A DNA stretch of 64,000 bases from Nilaparvata lugens. Lineage: Eukaryota; Arthropoda; Insecta; Hemiptera; Delphacidae. The stretch spans positions 13,222,201 to 13,286,200 of the forward strand of contig NC_052518.1 of assembly GCF_014356525.2 (NCBI RefSeq), written 5' to 3'. Every line of letters starts with the position of its first letter. Positions within the stretch are counted from its first letter, which is position 1. The notes under the pieces were generated by a model, which saw nothing but the letters and a program-made list of their open reading frames with translations, was not told the DNA's origin and did no database searches. Below are positions 1 to 10,896 of the stretch, piece by piece. A program made the translations under genes and the position numbers.

Positions 1-317
1 CCTATAAGAAGTTAGAATTTGAAGATAATTTTGTGGAAGTTTAAAAAGAACATTTTTTAATAACTAGTACTTTTGTTGGAATTCAATCAGATCCCCACCT
101 CTCTATTTCTATCACCACGTTCTTATTTCAATTATTCAGTGTTCAAACCACCCCATTGATCGTCCAAACCAGCATTCAATAATTCAAAAATTGTATAATC
201 AATTGACAGATTATGGAATAAATCTAACTTACAGTTGTCACTAGAGGAATTTTCACAAACATATGCTGAACTCTTTTTGGTGTTCTCCTATAAATGACTG
301 TTTGTGTATGGTGAACA

Positions 318-510
318 CTTTATACCGATTTCCACTGACTTTTTTCTAATATTCTCATTCTAGAGCTGCATAATGATGCAGCTCTTTATACCGATTTCAT
401 TTATATTTATATTTCCTTTATACCGATAAAGTTACCGATGCAACTTTATACCGATTTCCACTGAGTTTTTTCTAATATTCTCATTTTAGAGCTGCATAAT
501 ATGATGCAGC
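318..510. repeat. Tandem repeat, 126-bp period, about 1.5 copies
   Basis: The segment beginning ctttataccgatttccactg at 318 recurs at 444. Both copies continue through a shared ttctaatattctcatt stretch into a short hairpin, agctgcataatgatgcagct, near 364 and 490. The phrase 'ctttataccgat' also appears at intermediate positions, so shorter units are nested in the period. No coding potential is visible. Confidence 0.75.
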
Positions 511-1667
511 CTGCAACTTGGAGAGGTTTTCACTATCCAACACAAATTCGAAGTTTCTAGGTAAAATTCTTAGGTATTAGAAATTAGCAGAGATGACTCA
601 AGTGGTTACCCGCCCAACGTATGAGTACCATAGGCGCATGCCTGTCATCTTATCCAAACCACTCTATTCACTCCAATAATGGCATGATTAGAGTATAGAG
701 AGCCTTTCTTTTTTATGATTTATTTCACTGTTTAAATATATTCATAGGCTATATCTATTTATGTATCATTTATATTTATATATAGAACTCATTTTTTGTT
801 GAAGCTTATTGTGATGTGTGTTCCGACTCCATATTTACTTCTGTGAAACGCTTTATTTTGTATTTGTCTGTGTGACTATTGTATATGTTATATGTTTCCT
901 GATGACTATGTATATTGTACTATGTGTTTAATGACAGTAAAGAATTCTATTCTATTATCTGAGTTATAAGATATCATTGCAGCACATAGTCAACCTTCCC
1001 CAAAGTTATACTCCCCAAAACCCGAATTGTAGCTTGCGTTACTAAGAGCTTTTGAATTGACATATTACCAAAATAATCTTGAGCTACTAGGAAAGAGTAT
1101 GATTAGTTAGTAGGCTATAAACATAGAACTCATTTCCTGGACTTATAATACATAACAAAGACAGAAAAGTGATTGTTTTATGGGGGCGGGGGGTTGAACT
1201 GTACCCTTCTCAATTAATGTATTTTCATTGAATTTGAATGTATTTGTATTCCGCTGTTGGTTATTTCCAATTCATTAACACTCAGCGGACAGGATTTTTC
1301 CTTTGCTGGGTGATGCCAATAGTGTATTCGAATTGTTTTGTTTTTTAATTTCCTTTTGTTTTAAATTTGATTTACATTGTAGAATTATCTCTAAGGTATT
1401 AATAGAATGATTTTATACTTTATCTATTATGAAATGTTAACATGTATTAATTTTGAAAATAAAAATTATTATTATATTATTGGTTCTGTAATGTCCGTGG
1501 GATGAATTTCAGTTGATGAATTTATTTTAAAGGTGATATTGTAGGTCAACAATCAGGTATATGGTATGATGGTTATATTCGTTTCATAGATCAAGTCGTA
1601 CATTTGTGTTGACTTCATTATTCGATTTGATTTATTAGTATTGTGTTGAATCTCTATTATTGCTTTG
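511..1667. other. AT-rich non-coding stretch with a probable LINE 3-prime end
   Basis: No gene is seen. Positions about 1245-1490 look like a non-LTR 3-prime UTR on the plus strand: a compact stem (cgctgttgg ... ccaattc ... cagcg), the phrase 'tttgctgggtgatgccaat', then A/T-rich sequence ending in an (att)n tail. The LINE identification is inference from layout only; no reading frame is attached. Confidence 0.3.
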
Positions 1668-2420
1668 GTCGCAGAGCAGGCGATTGGAGGAACGGCGATT
1701 GAGCTCGCTCTCCGAACCGTTTAGGCCCCATAAAAAAACGAATAAGTTTAGATAAGTTTTTCCGAGATTATTAAGAGTGGTAGGGAGTGAGGGAGAGGGA
1801 AGCGCGATCCAAGTTAGTGGCCGAACTCTCATAAATCGCGGGTCCCGGGACCTGGAGCATAGGAAGGCAGGAAGGTCTTGTAAATGCCTTCCCAGCAAAC
1901 AACGCCGCCTTCTTACACTCATCAGCTTGGGTGGTCTAGCAATCGGGACCCCCCACCCCCCGCACAACAACAGACCGGTCCACGGTTCACGCTGACATTA
2001 TAATAATTATTCCCCCCTCCCCCTCCCACCCATGCTTTTCTTTTTTGGCTGTGGGCTGCGCCCGCCGAGAGCGTGAGACAAGGCCCGGCCGACCGGATCT
2101 ATCCATTCGGACCCGAGATGATAAAGTTTCGACCGACCAAGAATAATGATGTTGCCGTCAATACTCTTTTTTCCCTTTGCTCGAGAGGAGCGCATCAACG
2201 GCATAGCACAACACACTACACACAACACACAACATACATCCCTTTGCTTTCTTTTCATCCCCGATTGCACCGTTACATTCTAATAATAGACGCCTCTAGT
2301 TCGTTGGTTGTTGGACCACCGCCTACGGGCGTCTCTTCTTATTTTTCCATCATCCCGAAACCCGCAGCCGCTGTGGCGGCCATTTTGAATTTTTAAGGTT
2401 GCGACATGACGGAGATGCGC
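1668..2420. promoter_or_regulatory. GC- and CpG-rich block, possible promoter or first-exon region
   Basis: This block is clearly richer in G, C and CpG than its surroundings. It contains a 'ggcggccattttgaat' sequence at 2376-2390 that resembles the YY1/Pho core GCCAT, common at transcription starts. Several short open frames occur on both strands, but none resembles a known protein and they overlap each other. It may be a promoter or untranslated first exon of a gene outside the window; direction is unknown. Confidence 0.25.
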
Positions 2421-4212
2421 CTGTATCATCAACTATTAACGTCCTATTTCGGCTGCTCAACCAGACCCGAACGAGCGTCTGGCCTCTACCCTGTACCTGT
2501 ACGTCACTTCATCTTATTTCCAGTAAACATGCAAATTCACATTGAAACTCGAAATTTAGTCACGATTGGGAAATAAAAGCTCCTCAAACATTTAGCGGTT
2601 GAGTCGACTAGTGAACGCTTCAATCCAAATCGAAATATCAAGCACGATCTTCATCCTCAAGTGTCTATAAACTATTTCCATGTAAATCCTCGAAGAAAGA
2701 TTTATATGTGTTTTTTGAACATACTTGATTGGTTGATAAGAAGATACAATCACCCTACAATCTTCAACCCTATCAAAGTCAACTGAGCCTTTCAGTATTA
2801 TTTCTGAAATGCTCATTGTCGAGTGATTATTCAAGATTCACCTCTTGATTTTGAGTGTATTTTTTTCAAATCAAATCAAATTCATTTATTGCCAAAAAGA
2901 AAACAAACAATAATTTACTCATACACATACATACACGAGCAAAAATAGAATAAAAAGTTCATAATACAATTAAGTTAGTTTATGAAAGTGCATTATATCC
3001 TCTTATATATTCAAGGATTAAATCCATACTACAGCTAAGAGGGTAATCAGTATTTCTATTAGAAAGTAATGTGACACCAATAAACGAGTTGTGACAACTC
3101 CATTTACGGAACTGACTCCTCTGCAACTAATTGAAATAATAGCCATTATTGAATGAAAATATCTCTTCTAGGTGAATTTCCACGTTGATACTATAAACTA
3201 CAAACAACAAATTTAAAAATATTAATTTTTGGATTTGAGGCTTCAAGACATGTTAAAAGATTTTCACTCCATAATAACGTGGACCTCACTATAGTAATTG
3301 TGAAGATCCGTTCCTGTATAGATAAGGATAATGAACCTACTATAAGAACCATGAAAAGGTTTATAAGTATTGTATGAACCAAGAAGCATATTTTAAACAT
3401 TTATTTCAATCAATTGTAACATAATGTAAAATAAATCTGATAATTGCTTATAGTTTTATAATATCAGATACAGGTAATGATGAATACTATTGAATCCAAC
3501 GGAATCTACAATGGAATAATAAACATCAATAATAATGACATGAACCTGATTTCTTCAGTATAAACCTGAAAGTATCATAGTTTAAAAGTTTACAAATTAA
3601 TATAAGTTATAAGACAAATAGAAATAATATAATTAATTGATTGTTTCCATCTATTACTGTATTTTATTTTATTCTATTACTGTATTGTTATTATATCTAA
3701 TTAAATAAATATATGTACTTGGTTTAAGTGCAGTAGCTTACTTATATTTATTTTTCGTAAAGCTGTTTTGTATTATGTTTTTGGCAAATAAAATTCATTC
3801 ATTCATTTTACTTTTTTTTTAATTATCTGTCTGTATAAAACTCAACAAAGAATGGGAAATAATTAGTTCAAATTATATTGATTATAATATTACATGAAAG
3901 TATTAGACACACATATATAAGTAGAGTGATAATTGTCTTTATAATAAATTGTCAGATGAATTATGCATATTTGAAAAAGTATACTGTCAATCACTACAGA
4001 ATGATTCATAGTGGAAGGTTGAATAGTCTGATCTTTCAGAACGTTATACTAAAATATTGAGCTAATTTGATGACATAATGAGTTCATGTATATGTTCCAA
4101 AATCTGCATACTCAATTTAATCTGAAAAATAGATCTGAAACGTGTAAATCATTTACTAATCTATCTCTTTTCTGTGTAGGGCTACTTGTAATAAAAATAG
4201 AAGGAAAAATTG
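2421..4212. other. AT-rich non-coding stretch with retroelement tails
   Basis: No gene is recognised. Around 2866-2905 the complement reads as a LINE-type tail (cttttttggcaataaatgaa followed by gatttgatttg). Around 3700-3806 the plus strand ends with ttttggcaaataaaattcat followed by cattcatt, a similar tail. At 3263-3296 there is one isolated end of the 'tatagtgaggtccacg' MITE family described at 29926 and 61622. Confidence 0.35.
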
Positions 4213-4265
4213 AAAATCTCAGTACCCTTTTTGAAAAATAATTCAAAAAGGGTACTGAGATTTTT
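4213..4265. repeat. Short perfect palindrome sharing 'cagtacccttttt' with the 14.8 kb motif
   Basis: Arms of about 23 bp (aaaatctcagtacccttttt and its complement) surround a 6-base centre. The same 'cagtacccttttt' phrase lies 20-30 bp outside the ribozyme-like motif at 14.87 kb, and a related 'taccctttttttgaaaa' precedes the one at 40.77 kb. This palindrome could be an internally deleted relative of that family; that step is inference. Confidence 0.55.
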
Positions 4266-4339
4266 TATTCTTCTTTATATTTTCATTTACTAATTTTATG
4301 TAACATTTCGCTGGTAATACAATAAGTTAATATATAGTA

Positions 4340-4949
4340 CCAGCCGGCAGGCTCGCTTCGCTTGCCTTATATGTTCAGCCAGGGGGCCCGACCCCTGGAC
4401 CCCCGGCTTAAACATCCAGAGATGAGAACAACAGACTCGCTTCAATCACCTGCATTCTTTATTTCAGCTTGCTTCCTCCCGTCAAATAGTCAAATACTGA
4501 TTTTTAGCCTATATCGGGCGTATCTTTGTTGTAATTTTGAAATCCTCTCAAGACTAAATTTTTAGATCCTATCTGAACTTCAACTATAAACATTAATTCT
4601 GTCAATCAGTTCTTGAAGAAGCCTAGAAACGCAGGAAACCCCTTTATAAACCACCAAATTTGGACGGATCTTTGGCTTTATTTCAAAACCCTCTCAATAC
4701 AACATTTTTACACCTCAGCTGAGCCTATGTACCAAATTTGAACACTTTTGCCAATTAGTTCTTGAAAAAGCTCAGAAAACGCAGGTAAACGTTGGAACTT
4801 TTATCAAATCCATTTTTAGTGCGCCTATAGAAGGCCAACTGAACATACATGCCAAAGTTTAACGTATCTGGTTCAATATATTTTTAGGTCTTTTGATTAT
4901 GAATGAGTGAGTGTGTGAACCAGTGCCATTTCGCTTTTATATAGATAGA
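4340..4949 (-). mobile_element. Non-autonomous Helitron, 610 bp
   Basis: On the minus strand the element starts TCTATCTATATAAAAGCG at 4949 after an A, and ends CTGG at 4340 before a T. This is the Helitron pattern of 5-prime TC, 3-prime CTRR and insertion between A and T. Just before the 3-prime end is a hairpin, GGCAAGC-gaagcga-GCCTGCC. The interior shares the phrase 'tatgttcagttggcc' and the GC-rich pre-terminal block with the copy at 58864-59678. No Rep/helicase coding sequence is present, so it would need enzymes in trans. The short open frame at 4362-4565 lies across the element's 3-prime hairpin and is not a gene. Confidence 0.8.
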
Positions 4950-5168
4950 TTTTGATTCATGACTTTGTAGAATATTTTTCAATCTCTCAATTTTTTTGTC
5001 AACTTGAATATTTCTTTTCAATATACTATTGAAACTAATGATAATTGATAAAACTTGCCATAATAATTTATGAATCCGCAACGTGCCATTTTTGAGTGCA
5101 GATCGTTACCTGATGATGCTATTAATTCTTTAATCATTGGTTTGTTTGTTATATAATCCATTATTAAG

Positions 5169-5865
5169 TTATGAATTGGACAAAAGGATTCTCAAAAAGG
5201 AGTGAGAATTAATTGTTGTGAGAAAATAAATTAATATAATAGAAGTCACCAGGGTAGTGTCAGGGATAGCATCCAGAAGTAAGTTGCGCATTCCAAGGTT
5301 ATCCTCGTCAGCAATGATTGAAGATGAGTCGACAAATTGTTGATGAAGGAGAGGTTCATTATCACCTTGTGATCCTTCGTTGTTTGAGTCATCATCGTCT
5401 TCTCCAATTGGAGCGTCCAGTGGGATTACCCAATACTCATCGAAGCCTGCTGATCTATCAAAAGCATTTGACCATAGCCACCACTAACACAAGGCCACGG
5501 CCTACGATATTGCAACGTCGCAGTGTAGGCCTAGAATCTAATACATGATTGGTGAAAAAGATCAGCTGGTATTTTTTTAAATCTTTTTCACCAATCATGT
5601 ATTAGATTCTAGGCCTACACTGCGACGTTGCAATATCGTAGGCCGCGGCCTTGTATTAGAGGTGGCTATGATTTGACTGATCATCGTGAAGTGGTATTCT
5701 ATCCTTTTCATCCGAGGAAGCATCCGCCTCACCAGACTGCAGTTTGATGGGCATTGAAGTGGAACCCTCGGTATTTTCCAAAATTTTCTTCTTATTGATT
5801 GACGAGAATTGGTTTCGTACACTCCTACCCTCGTGAATTTCTTCAACTATAAACTGCTGGAAATC
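5169..5865 (-). pseudogene. Exon-like reading frame split by a MITE, unrecognised protein
   Basis: On the minus strand a reading frame starts after a good splice acceptor (pyrimidine run ending CTCTAG, 5866-5877) at 5865 and runs 65 codons to 5671. There it is interrupted by a 198-bp palindromic MITE flanked by the 7-bp direct repeat ATTTGAC. Reading resumes in the same frame at 5465 for about 98 codons, to TAA at 5169-5171. Leaving out the MITE and one repeat copy joins the two parts with no frame change. The predicted protein is strongly acidic, with a GEDDDDSNNEGSQGDNEP stretch in its second half, and also has a serine- and aspartate-rich first half. I do not recognise the family. A possible donor (CTG|GTGACT) near 5251 could end the exon earlier. 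It may be an exon of a real gene, polymorphic for the insertion, or a pseudogene. Confidence 0.5.
5473..5670. mobile_element. 198-bp palindromic MITE inside the exon-like frame
   Basis: Arms of about 90 bp begin CATAGCCACC at each end and enclose a centre of about 20 bp. The inner arms are perfectly complementary across the stretch ctagaatctaatacatgatt, and the outer parts carry a few mismatches. Target duplication ATTTGAC lies at 5466-5472 and 5671-5677. Superfamily is unclear; 7-8 bp duplications would suit hAT or P-like enzymes. Because each arm is read on opposite strands, two unrelated open frames (5318-5548 plus and 5595-5846 minus) end in the same peptide. Confidence 0.8.
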
Positions 5866-6186
5866 CTAGAGGAAAGGGATGAGAAGGTACATCTCTACTG
5901 CCTAACTGAGTTTCAATGTCATCTCCGTTCACAAACATCGTCTTCAAAGATAAAAAGCAAGGTCTACGTTAAAAAAGCAAAGTCTACGTTAAAAACTGAG
6001 TTCAAAAAATCTAAGTCTACGATAAAAGCAAAGAAATCCTAGAGGAGAAGGATGAGAAGGTACATCTCTACTGCCTAACTGAGCTTCAATGTCATCTCCG
6101 TTCACAAGCATCGTCTTCAAAGATAAAAAGCAAGGTCTACGTTGAAAACTGAGTTAAAAAAATCTAAGTCTACGATAAAAGCAAAG
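5860..6186. repeat. Tandem duplication, 173-bp unit (second copy about 154 bp)
   Basis: The block gaaatcctagaggaaaggga...cgataaaagcaaa at 5860-6032 is repeated from 6033 to about 6186. The second copy differs at a few bases and lacks about 19 bp. Each copy holds small internal repeats of 'gtctacgttaaaa'. Read on the minus strand, the unit includes the pyrimidine-rich splice acceptor of the exon-like frame at 5865, so the acceptor is present twice. Confidence 0.8.
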
Positions 6187-6382
6187 CCTTCAAAGCAAAG
6201 TCTACGACTAGTTTATCGCTCCAGATACTGTTCATGAGCTGGCGAAATGTTAATCAAAAGTGTGCGATAAAAGTAGCATTACTCAGTGAAGATAAAGTTG
6301 GAGCGATGGCGGTAGCAAACTGAAATCAATCACAATTTAAATTGAATAGAGTTATACTGATAAGTTTAAAACTGAATTCTAT

Positions 6383-6756
6383 GGGCCGGTTTCTGAGCTC
6401 GGGATTTGGCTAAGTCCTAGACTTAGAACAGCTGGAGTCAGAAAACTGGCTTTCCGGAACGGGGCGTAGTCGCAGTCATTGTCATAGTCACGTTTGAATT
6501 AAATTTCAAAAAACTAGAAAATTAAACACTTGATAAAATAAAGAGAAAATAGTGTAAAGTTTCAGCTATTTTGAGTTATTTAGAAATGTTTAATTTCGTC
6601 AAGTAAAAACGTTTCAAATTATAGAAATGAGAAAATAAAAACTGCGACTACTGTTATAAAAGCTGCGACTACGCCCCGTTTTGGATAGCTAATTTTCTGA
6701 CTCCAGTTTTTTCAAGTCTAGGACTTAGACAAATCCCGAGCTCGGAAACAGGGCCC
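6383..6756. mobile_element. 374-bp MITE with about 90-bp inverted repeats
   Basis: Left end GGGCCGGTTTCTGAGCTCGG and right end, complemented, GGGCCCTGTTTCCGAGCTCG continue as imperfect inverted repeats to the shared 'ggggcgtagtcgcag'. The flanks are TAT and TAA, so a 3-bp TWA target duplication is possible but not exact. Layout and ends suggest a PIF/Harbinger-like MITE. No coding sequence. Confidence 0.75.
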
Positions 6757-8821
6757 TAAGTATCCTAAAAAAGTAGAGGTATTAACCAAATCTATGTTGA
6801 AATCGAAAAGAGTAGAGATAGTTCCTTGTTCGTTGAAGTATAGTTTATCCAAATGTTGGTTTACTCACTTAAAAATTTACGTTTGGAACACTTCACTATT
6901 TAAAGCTGGCACTAGCAATCACAGACTAGCACTGCTCTGTCTACTTTACTTCCAAATTTTATCGACTTCCAAATTTTATCGACTTCCAAACGTCATTCGA
7001 TTGATTAGTCATTCATTGTAGGCGGCCATAAAACATTGCCAATTTGAATAAAATTCAACATTCAAGAACGATAATCATGAGTCAGTGATAAAGTTTCTGA
7101 CACCTTTTCAACCTCTATAATTTTTTTTCCTTTATTACAACACATAATCAAATAAACAGTTTTCCGGAGCTCATCTAAAGATGTAGGCTCATTTCACTCC
7201 ATCATTCCCTAGGCAGAATGGTGGAGCTCAAGTTGTCATAAACCAAAGGGAAAAATCTTACGCAAAATATGAATCTAGAACAATCAAACCTTTCCAATAT
7301 CTGATCACATAATCAGATGTGGATGAGAGTAGGGTGATAGACACTACTGGGTATGGAGTATCATTCTAAGATTCAGTTAGATGAATTGCTTCATTAAAAA
7401 TTCAGACACACTCTATTTAATATTTGAAACACACTTTGAAAACACAAAACACCTACGTTTATTATCTTCAATTCAGATGTTGAGGTCACAGCGGTTTTAG
7501 ATGTTTATCTAATTACTAGTTAAAAAATAAATCCATAATATCATTTTGTTTCTAAGAACTCCTCTATAAAATTATATAGGTTTATCCTCCTAAGACCGCA
7601 GATCCCTCTCCGTGTGTCCATGCCCTTATTTCAATTTCTATCAATTATATTGATTGGATTTCATATTATATACTATCGGGGTACTCAGATTCATTATAAT
7701 AGGAGGAAATTTAGTTGAATGCGATTGAAGAAAATGAGTGAAGTGAAAAACTCATGGGAGTAACTGAGACATGTCACATACAAACGCTTTGTTATCTTCA
7801 AAATCTAAATTTCCACATTGTTCACCTGTATTGTAGTCAACTCTAGTAACGTTCCAGCTATATTCATCCAGTATGTTTAATATAGAGTTTATAGCCATGC
7901 AAGAGTCAAGAAGCCCTCCTTCCATTCACTAATGTAAGCTGCAAGTTAACTGAGCCCACATCACCGCCTGTTCAAATACATGTGTATTGTCCAAACTATA
8001 ACATGGCAAGACATGACAATGCGAGGAGACTAGGAGGCACATAAATCAGTGTGCCGTGTACCAAGTTGCCGTATTCAGAGATGAATGTTTGCAGCAATTG
8101 CGTTTCAAACTTTCACTCCAACTGACAACGAAAATGCTCTGACACCGCTCCGTTCACAAAGAAAGCAATTAAGAGGGAAAAGTGTCTCTTTACCTGCCAC
8201 ACAATAATCAACGTCATTTTGTTTCTTGACACTTTTTATTGTAACATGCTCTCTTCTATGTATGAAAAAGAATATAAGTATATTGAACTAGGTCTTCTAG
8301 GTGAGTGAAAACTCATATCTATTATGAGACTATTATTTGCGTTAAGCCATTAGGATGCTCAAAATTGAAATACTGTATAATAAGAAAGCCTCACCTTTTT
8401 ACAATTATATAGGAGTAGAATATGATAACAATATACACAAGGAATCAAAAATCTCAAGATAATAATTACAATTTACATTAATCTACAATAATTCAAGTTG
8501 TGTTTTGAATTGAGTAAAATAAATTTTTATTTTAAGAAATATATTATTATAGTGTTGTTTCACATTAGAATTGGTGAACTAGTCCTGTCATGAGCTTCAC
8601 TGACATTGAAGAGTTAGTGAAGTTTTAATGTTGTACAGTTCTTTATATTTTCTTCCAAATGAAGCCAATTGTTACATAAGAGCATATATTTTAGTAGCTG
8701 CCTCTAGTGGAGGTGAGTATTGCAGCACTGTGAATAATAATATTATAAAATGTATTTTCTTCAAACTATTTGTTATGATTGTGAATGTTAATAAATGTTA
8801 TTCATGGAATATAGATCTTCT
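6757..8821. other. AT-rich stretch, nothing recognised
   Basis: I see no gene, tRNA or clear repeat structure here apart from a short direct repeat, cttccaaattttatcgacttc, near 6950-6990. Open frames such as 6794-7021 and 8628-9047 show no recognisable domain. Confidence 0.4.
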
Positions 8822-8864
8822 ACAACATTACAACCTATACTTTACTTACTTACTTTATCCGGCT

Positions 8865-9329
8865 CTACAGTCCTGGGTGGACTTTGGCCTCCTCAATACA
8901 GCGCCTCCATTCGTCTCTATCCTGAGCACTCCGTCGCCAGTTTGCCACGCCCAGCACACGGATGTCTCCAATCACGTCGTTCAGCCATCTTGTCCGTGGT
9001 CGACCTCTCTTTCTCGTCCCAAGCATTCTTTCTTCCAGGAGTCTTGATGGTACCCTCTCGTCACTCATTCTGGCTAAATGTCCAAGCCATTCAATCCTTC
9101 TGGCCTTTATGAAACGCACCATATTTCCTGCTCCAATGGCCTGGTCTATCTCAATATTGAATCTGGCTCTCCACATTCCTCCGTCACATATTGGTCCACA
9201 GATTCTTCTGAACATTTTTCTTTCAAATGACCTTAATGCTTTTTCATCTTTGTTCAAGATAGTCCATGTTTCGGCCCCATAGGTTACAACTGGTCTCACT
9301 AGCGTCATGAACATTTTCACCTTTGTTTT
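8865..9329 (-). pseudogene. RTE-like C-terminal domain
   Basis: It continues in frame after the TGA at 9330-9332 as KTKVKMFMTLVRPVVTYGAE, then EWLGHLARMSDERVPSRLL, then RGRPRTRWLNDV, and stops at 8865. These are the usual C-terminal motifs of RTE-like ORF2 proteins. Only about 29 bp separates the stop codon from the end of the element, which fits the very short 3-prime UTR of the clade. Confidence 0.85.
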
Positions 9330-10294
9330 TCAGGATATGAGCCTGCTTTTAAATATTTTTTGATTAGCAAAGTATGCTCTGTTGCCCATCATTATCCGAT
9401 TGTGTATTTCTTGACTGGTCTTATTGTCTGCTGTCAGGGTTACCCCAAGGTATTTGAACTCTCTGACGCCTTCTATAACACAGTCATCGGCTATTTCCAG
9501 ATTACATACTTGCCTTCTTGCTTGATTTGCAGACATTCTCATATATTTAGTTTTATTTATGTTAACTTCAAGACCCACCTCTCTTGCCTCTTCCCTCATT
9601 TTGCTAAACATTTCTTTGATGCTATTTTGATTTCTTGAGACTAGGACAACATCATCTGCATAAGCTAATACTTGGTTTGTTCTGTTGATTATAGTTGCAG
9701 TTGTGCCGAGTTTCTGGAGCACCATCTCTAGAACCAAATTGAATAGTGTTGCAGAGAGAGCATCGCCTTGTCTAACACCAGTAGTAACACTGAACATTCG
9801 GCTAGTTTTGTTACCTATCTTAACTTGAGCGGTTGTGCTGGACATTGTTAGCTTTATGAGACTTATCAATTTTCTCGGTATTCCATTTTCAAATAATACT
9901 CTCATCATTCTCTCTCTCCTGATGCTATCGAATGCCTGGCGGAAATCAACAAAAAGCAGATGTAGATCTGTATCATACTCAAAACATTTTTCCATCATCT
10001 GCTTCATGGTAAAAATTTGATCGATTGTACTTCTTCCTTGTCTGAAACCACATTGATGCTCTTCCATTATTTCTTCCACATACACACCTAGACGCTTCAA
10101 AAGCCATGCAGAGAAAATCTTATATGAAGTACTTAACAGTGTTATTCCCCTGAAGTTGTTGCATACCATTTTATCCCCTTTTTTGAAAATAGGACATATT
10201 GTTCCAATTTTCCATTCATCAGGCATTGTCTCTTGTTCCCAAATCCCTAAAATCAAGGTATGCATGGCTCTTCTCATCCTTTTCCCTCCATACT
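9330..10294 (-). pseudogene. RTE-like reverse transcriptase core
   Basis: This is the longest intact piece of the element, about 315 codons from Met at 10277. Visible motifs are GTICPIFKKGD (residues 25-35), GFRQGRST (77-84), FVDFRQAFD with the first catalytic Asp (109-117), GVRQGD (167-172) and YADD with the catalytic pair (206-209), followed by a lysine-rich thumb region containing FKYLGVTL. All three catalytic aspartates are present, so this segment looks recently functional even though the whole ORF is broken. It ends at an in-frame TGA at 9330-9332; the C-terminal part continues in the same frame. Confidence 0.9.
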
Positions 10295-10896
10295 TTAGTA
10301 GAAGCTAAAGTATACTTTAGTACCAGAACATTCTTCAGTACCAGCTAACTCAGCTGGTATTGAGTCCCCTCCTGGAGCTTTATTATTTTTGAGCTTTTTT
10401 ATAACTTCTTCTACTTCAACATATGTTGGGGGCTGAATTAGGGGCTCAGCACCTTCATATACTATTGGGTCTTCTTCATCTTCAACTTGATTCAATAAAC
10501 TGCTAAAGTGGTCAGCCCATCTATCCATCATCTCGCTATCTTCACCAAGCACTCTTCCATTCAAGTCCTTACATGCAATCAAACTTGGTTGGAAACCTTT
10601 TCTCATCCTGTTCACTGCTTGGTAAAATTTCCTACTTTCGTTTCGCTCGTTCATTATCTCCATGTTTTCAATGAGCTTTTTCATATATTCTCTCTTCTTT
10701 CTTCTACAAAGCTTGCTGGCTGTCTTCCGACTCTCCATATACTTAGCACGATTTCTCCTTGTTTCCCTTTGCATCATCTATCCGTCTATCTTCATTTTTC
10801 TGGTTTACAGCTGCCTTGCACTCATCATACCATTCTATGTTTCTTCCCCTACTTCTCTCACCAAGGCTTTGTGGCGACCTCATTTACTGTTCTTTT
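10295..10896 (-). pseudogene. Linker between RTE-like endonuclease and reverse transcriptase, frameshifted
   Basis: After the stop at 10897 the reading moves to a second frame near 10855 (LGERSRGRNIEWYDECKAA) and to a third near 10790, where RETRRNRAKYMESRKTAS begins. This basic, lysine/arginine-rich linker continues through YQAVNRMRKGF and the NNKAPGGDSIPAEL motif that opens the reverse transcriptase. The frame is then lost in a small local duplication around 10290-10345, where 'atactttagta' and 'agtaccag' each occur twice. It is the same ancestral ORF as its neighbours. Confidence 0.8.
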
